A DNA stretch of 64,000 nucleotides from Typha latifolia (lineage: Eukaryota; Streptophyta; Magnoliopsida; Poales; Typhaceae): NCBI GenBank assembly GCA_019914945.1, contig CM034105.1, positions 62,001-126,000 of the forward strand, in the 5' to 3' direction. Each line of letters begins with the position of its first letter. Positions within the stretch are counted from its first letter, which is position 1. Made by a program: the position numbers and the translations under genes. The notes beneath the pieces are model-generated. The model searched no databases. It saw only the letters and a program-made list of their open reading frames with translations, and had not been told where the DNA came from. Shown here one piece after another: positions 61,101 to 64,000 of this stretch.

Positions 61101-63768
61101 GCCTTCAAATCTTTACCGATGCTTCTTTTGTTGACCTGTCTCAATGCCAACATCTGTATTCACGTGCTAATTGATGTTTTTCTTAAAAAAAAATTCTTGA
61201 TATATTTTGTGTTTCTTATATATTGGTTTACTTATAGTAGACAATAGCTCAGTTGCAACAGCAGCAACAAAGCAGCACTCGGAAACACCAGCTCCAGCAA
61301 CACATAACACCAAGTCAGCAATCACTAAATTCACATCAACATCTTATTCAGCAGGAAAAAATGGGTGCTGGTTGTGTAACAATCGATGGAAACATGTCAA
61401 ACTCTTTCCGGGGAGATGATCAGGTTCCTATTCTAGCTTGATTGTATTCATTGTTTTCATTATGTTTATGCCATAATATTTGTTTTGGAAATATTCTTTG
61501 TGCTTCATGGATTTTGGTTAATTAATTATACGTTGAAAATTTAGGCAACATGGATCTCATTCTGATATTTCCTAATTTAGCGATTACCATTTTTGAGAAA
61601 TCAAGTGGAGAAAAAAGCCTATTTCTTCTCGATATTTTAATCATATGCAGAATCTAATAATGTTAAGCCAGATTATGAAAACATTTCTACTTCAATTTTC
61701 TTTCAAAATAATAATCAATCATTATTATTATCCTGGACAAGGCTTGCTATTTGTTCGAACTTCGAACCACTAACAAACTAATTCAACTAGAATACCACAT
61801 ATCATTGCTTCACTCTTTGAGTGAATTATGACTATATGTTGCTTCCCCTTCTCTCAGTTGCTATCACCACTCAGATGTCACTCGTAATTTCCTTCACTTT
61901 TTTCGCTTCTTTGTTCATGTTATCCTGTCTCCACTTCAACCTTCAAATGGTTTTTCTTTTACTATTTCCTCCCACTTGCCATTTAAGCCTCAAAGCTGCC
62001 ATACTTCTGCGTTAATTATCTTCCATGTACCCCTCTTGAGTACTCCATGGACACTCAGATGAGCTGACCTCTAACCCACCAAACCTAGGCTCATCTATAC
62101 TTCAATCGCATACTTTGAACAGTTTCAACCTTCTGATGGTTTGTTAGACTCTTACATCATGCTTGGATTTGAAGTTTCTTTTAGGAATTTGAATCCGATT
62201 GTCCCCAACAACAACATAATCCATGCATTTATCAGCCTTTAAGGGGAATTCTACATTTTTGTAGTCCAATCTTTATATTACTGAACAATTATGATTACTT
62301 TTACTATCATGACCATATATTATTAGAGTACTTACCTTTTTTCTCAACATAACTTTGCGATTCTGGTAACTATCTCAGAGACTTATCCCATCCAATCCAT
62401 GTTTCACAATTTTTGGGTGATAGATGACATTTTCCTTTGAAATCCTTGGCCTGGTTTCCCTTTCCATAGAATCTGACTGCAACTTTCCAGTGAACTTCCA
62501 GGCTTCAAAAATTCGAAGTGCACGCAAGCGAAAACAACCTGTTTCATCATCCGGTCCAGCAAATAGTTCAGGGACTGCAACCACTGCTGGTCCTTCTCTC
62601 AGCTCAGCACCCTCGACACCTTCCACACATACTCCAGCGGATGTGATGTCAATGCCATCAATCCAACACAATACTAGCATATCTAAGCCTTTGGTTTTGT
62701 TTGGTTCTGATGGCACCGGAACTCTAAAATCAACCTCTAACCAATTGGTAAATACTAAATATGCCAATTGAAATGTCCATGTGCTTTGGTTAATCATAAC
62801 AAAGTAGTTCTGAATTCTGATATAACAATGCAAGACAATCTGCTGCATGAATCGGTATGAGCACTTTCAGCCACTGAGATGATTAAAAAATTGAGCTGCA
62901 GGTTGACATGGATCGCTTTGTGGAGGACGGTTCCCTTGATGATAACGTGGACTCATTCTTATCTCATGATGATGCAGATCCAAGAGATACTGTTGGTCAC
63001 TGTATGGATGTCAGTAAAGGTGTGTCTCAATCTTATTAGTTTAGTGCATAAAGGTATACTTATGCTTTATTGTAGATAAAGAAAAGTTGAAGCTAATCCA
63101 GCTTTTCTTTATCTGGAGTGATATCTGTTATTTTTATCATCAGGATTCACATTTACTGAGATTGGATCTGCGCGTGCAAGTACAAGTAAAGTAATATGTT
63201 GCCATTTCTCATCAGATGGAAAGTTATTTGCTAGTGGTGGCCATGATAAGAAGGTAACTGAATTGTATATTAAAGAACTTTGCTAATTATGATATTGGTG
63301 GTGTAACAGATGCAAAAGATTTGACATACATCCAACTCACTTTCAAATGTATTAGACAATATCAGTCACAAACATGTCAGTCAGCTGGTCTAAAATCCAC
63401 TTTTCAGTCTCTTTGCTTTCTTGCTTTCTTTTTTGCTCATATAAAGTTGTAAATTATGGAATCAATCTTTTAGGCCCGCCCTATCTTTTCTTAAGAAAAA
63501 CACAATTGAATTTCACAAGATGAGAATTTGTAGAGAGAAAGAAATGGCTTTACAGTCCTGTTTTACCTTCTCTAATTGGATTTGATATGTGCATCTATCT
63601 GATGTTGTCGCAATGCAGGCAGTCTTGTGGTATACTGATACTTTAAAACCAAAATCTACGTTAGAAGAACATTCTTTGCTGATTACTGATGTTCGATTTA
63701 GCCCAGGCATACCACGTCTGGCTACATCATCTTTCGACAAAACTGTGAGGGTCTGGGATGCTGATAAT
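55918..63768 (+). CDS. LUG: LEUNIG transcriptional co-repressor, N-terminal part (gene runs off the window)
   Basis: Fourteen exons are seen: 55918-55949, 56581-56678, 56795-56904, 58031-58372, 58476-58564, 59124-59211, 59308-59383, 59722-59771, 60604-60915, 61241-61423, 62502-62747, 62902-63019, 63144-63253 and 63619-63768, all in phase. The LUFS/LisH domain is complete ([37 protein letters not shown]). Gln-rich segments encoded by CAG/CAA runs follow (58056-58220, 61255-61330), then the conserved linker [20 protein letters not shown] and the first WD40 repeats ([37 protein letters not shown]). The Gln-rich linker favours LUG over LUH. LUG works with SEUSS to repress genes such as AGAMOUS. 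The intron after exon 3 has a GC donor. Remaining WD40 repeats lie beyond base 64000. Confidence 0.93.
58056..58220 (+). repeat. CAG/CAA (polyglutamine) and CAC/CAT (polyhistidine) coding repeat in LEUNIG
   Basis: Mixed CAG and CAA codons give runs of Gln, then a short His run in the same frame. Gln-rich linkers are normal in LEUNIG, but length varies between species. Confidence 0.9.
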
Positions 63769-64000
63769 GTAAGTTTTCTCTTTCCATGCTTTGCTTATCT
63801 GTTTCGGTGATATGTAGTGTTTCTCCATCTTTATACTGTTCATGTACTATGTTGGTTTTAGTTACTCTCATGATACTTTCCTTTGTGTAACCCTTCACGG
63901 CACAATTTGCATGTGCAACTAATTAGATACAAACAATAAATTAACTGATCCTTTGACTTTTCCTGTACAAGGGCTCCTACAGTAAGGACATCTCCCTTTT
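63769..64000 (+). other. Start of the next LEUNIG intron, window edge
   Basis: The sequence follows the donor of exon 14 (aat then gtaagt). An AG at 63971 is followed by bases that do not clearly read as the expected WD40 continuation, so I did not call a further exon. Confidence 0.4.

Noticed and set aside
63972..64000. Possible fifteenth LEUNIG exon at the window edge
   Set aside because: The bases after the AG do not read as the expected WD40 continuation and too little sequence remains to decide.

Overview
The window is nuclear DNA of a flowering plant. Genes are split by short introns with GT-AG (once GC-AG) borders. Spacers are AT-rich and rich in microsatellites, and there are relics of plant LINE, hAT-like and foldback elements. 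The protein set (ARGONAUTE10, LEUNIG, RABA GTPase, HHO/GARP factor, BZR1-type domain, caffeoylshikimate esterase) is typical of angiosperms. Spellings such as the LEUNIG N-terminus lean towards a monocot, but the species cannot be fixed from the sequence alone. All family comparisons here are from memory.

Layout. From 0 to 33.5 kb every recognised gene is on the minus strand: a chloroplast DUF2358+SOUL heme-binding protein (63-2759, 8 exons), an intronless caffeoylshikimate esterase (7378-8409), V-ATPase subunit c'' (16622-18915, 4 exons), a PLS-class PPR protein whose DYW domain is cut by a frameshift (19524-21632), an uncharacterised protein with an HNH-like motif and coiled coil (21946-25515, 7 exons), and ARGONAUTE10/PINHEAD (26355-33469, 22 coding exons plus a probable 5'UTR intron). 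Strands then alternate: a GARP/HHO factor (41123-42672, +), an isolated first exon of a BZR1-type gene (43951-44250, -), a RABA5-type GTPase (46585-47821, +), a PP2C phosphatase (49775-52671, -) and LEUNIG (55918 to beyond the right edge, +). For the complete spliced genes the exon lengths add up to whole numbers of codons, which supports the splice choices.

The long spacers at 2.8-7.3 kb and 8.5-16.6 kb hold the most unexpected structure. A segment of roughly 0.4 kb occurs twice (about 4.62-6.59 and 11.27-12.65 kb), and each copy has been split by a different transposon. Copy 1 carries a 5'-truncated LINE flanked by a perfect 14-bp target duplication. Copy 2, which lacks that LINE, carries a 0.9-kb hAT-like element with pieces of two unrelated host genes inside it: an FLZ zinc-finger exon with its intron, and, in the opposite direction, a 1-Cys peroxiredoxin fragment. 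A decayed FAD-monooxygenase piece lies at 15.5-15.9 kb.

The genes do not form an operon or known cluster. Several act in development (AGO10, LEUNIG, BZR-type factor) or in general cell functions (V-ATPase, Rab, PP2C), and their neighbourhood appears to be ordinary plant gene order. No CRISPR, rRNA or tRNA gene was seen. No wholly new system is evident; the best leads are the double-capture hAT-like element, the HNH-like coiled-coil protein, the broken DYW domain and the orphan BZR exon.
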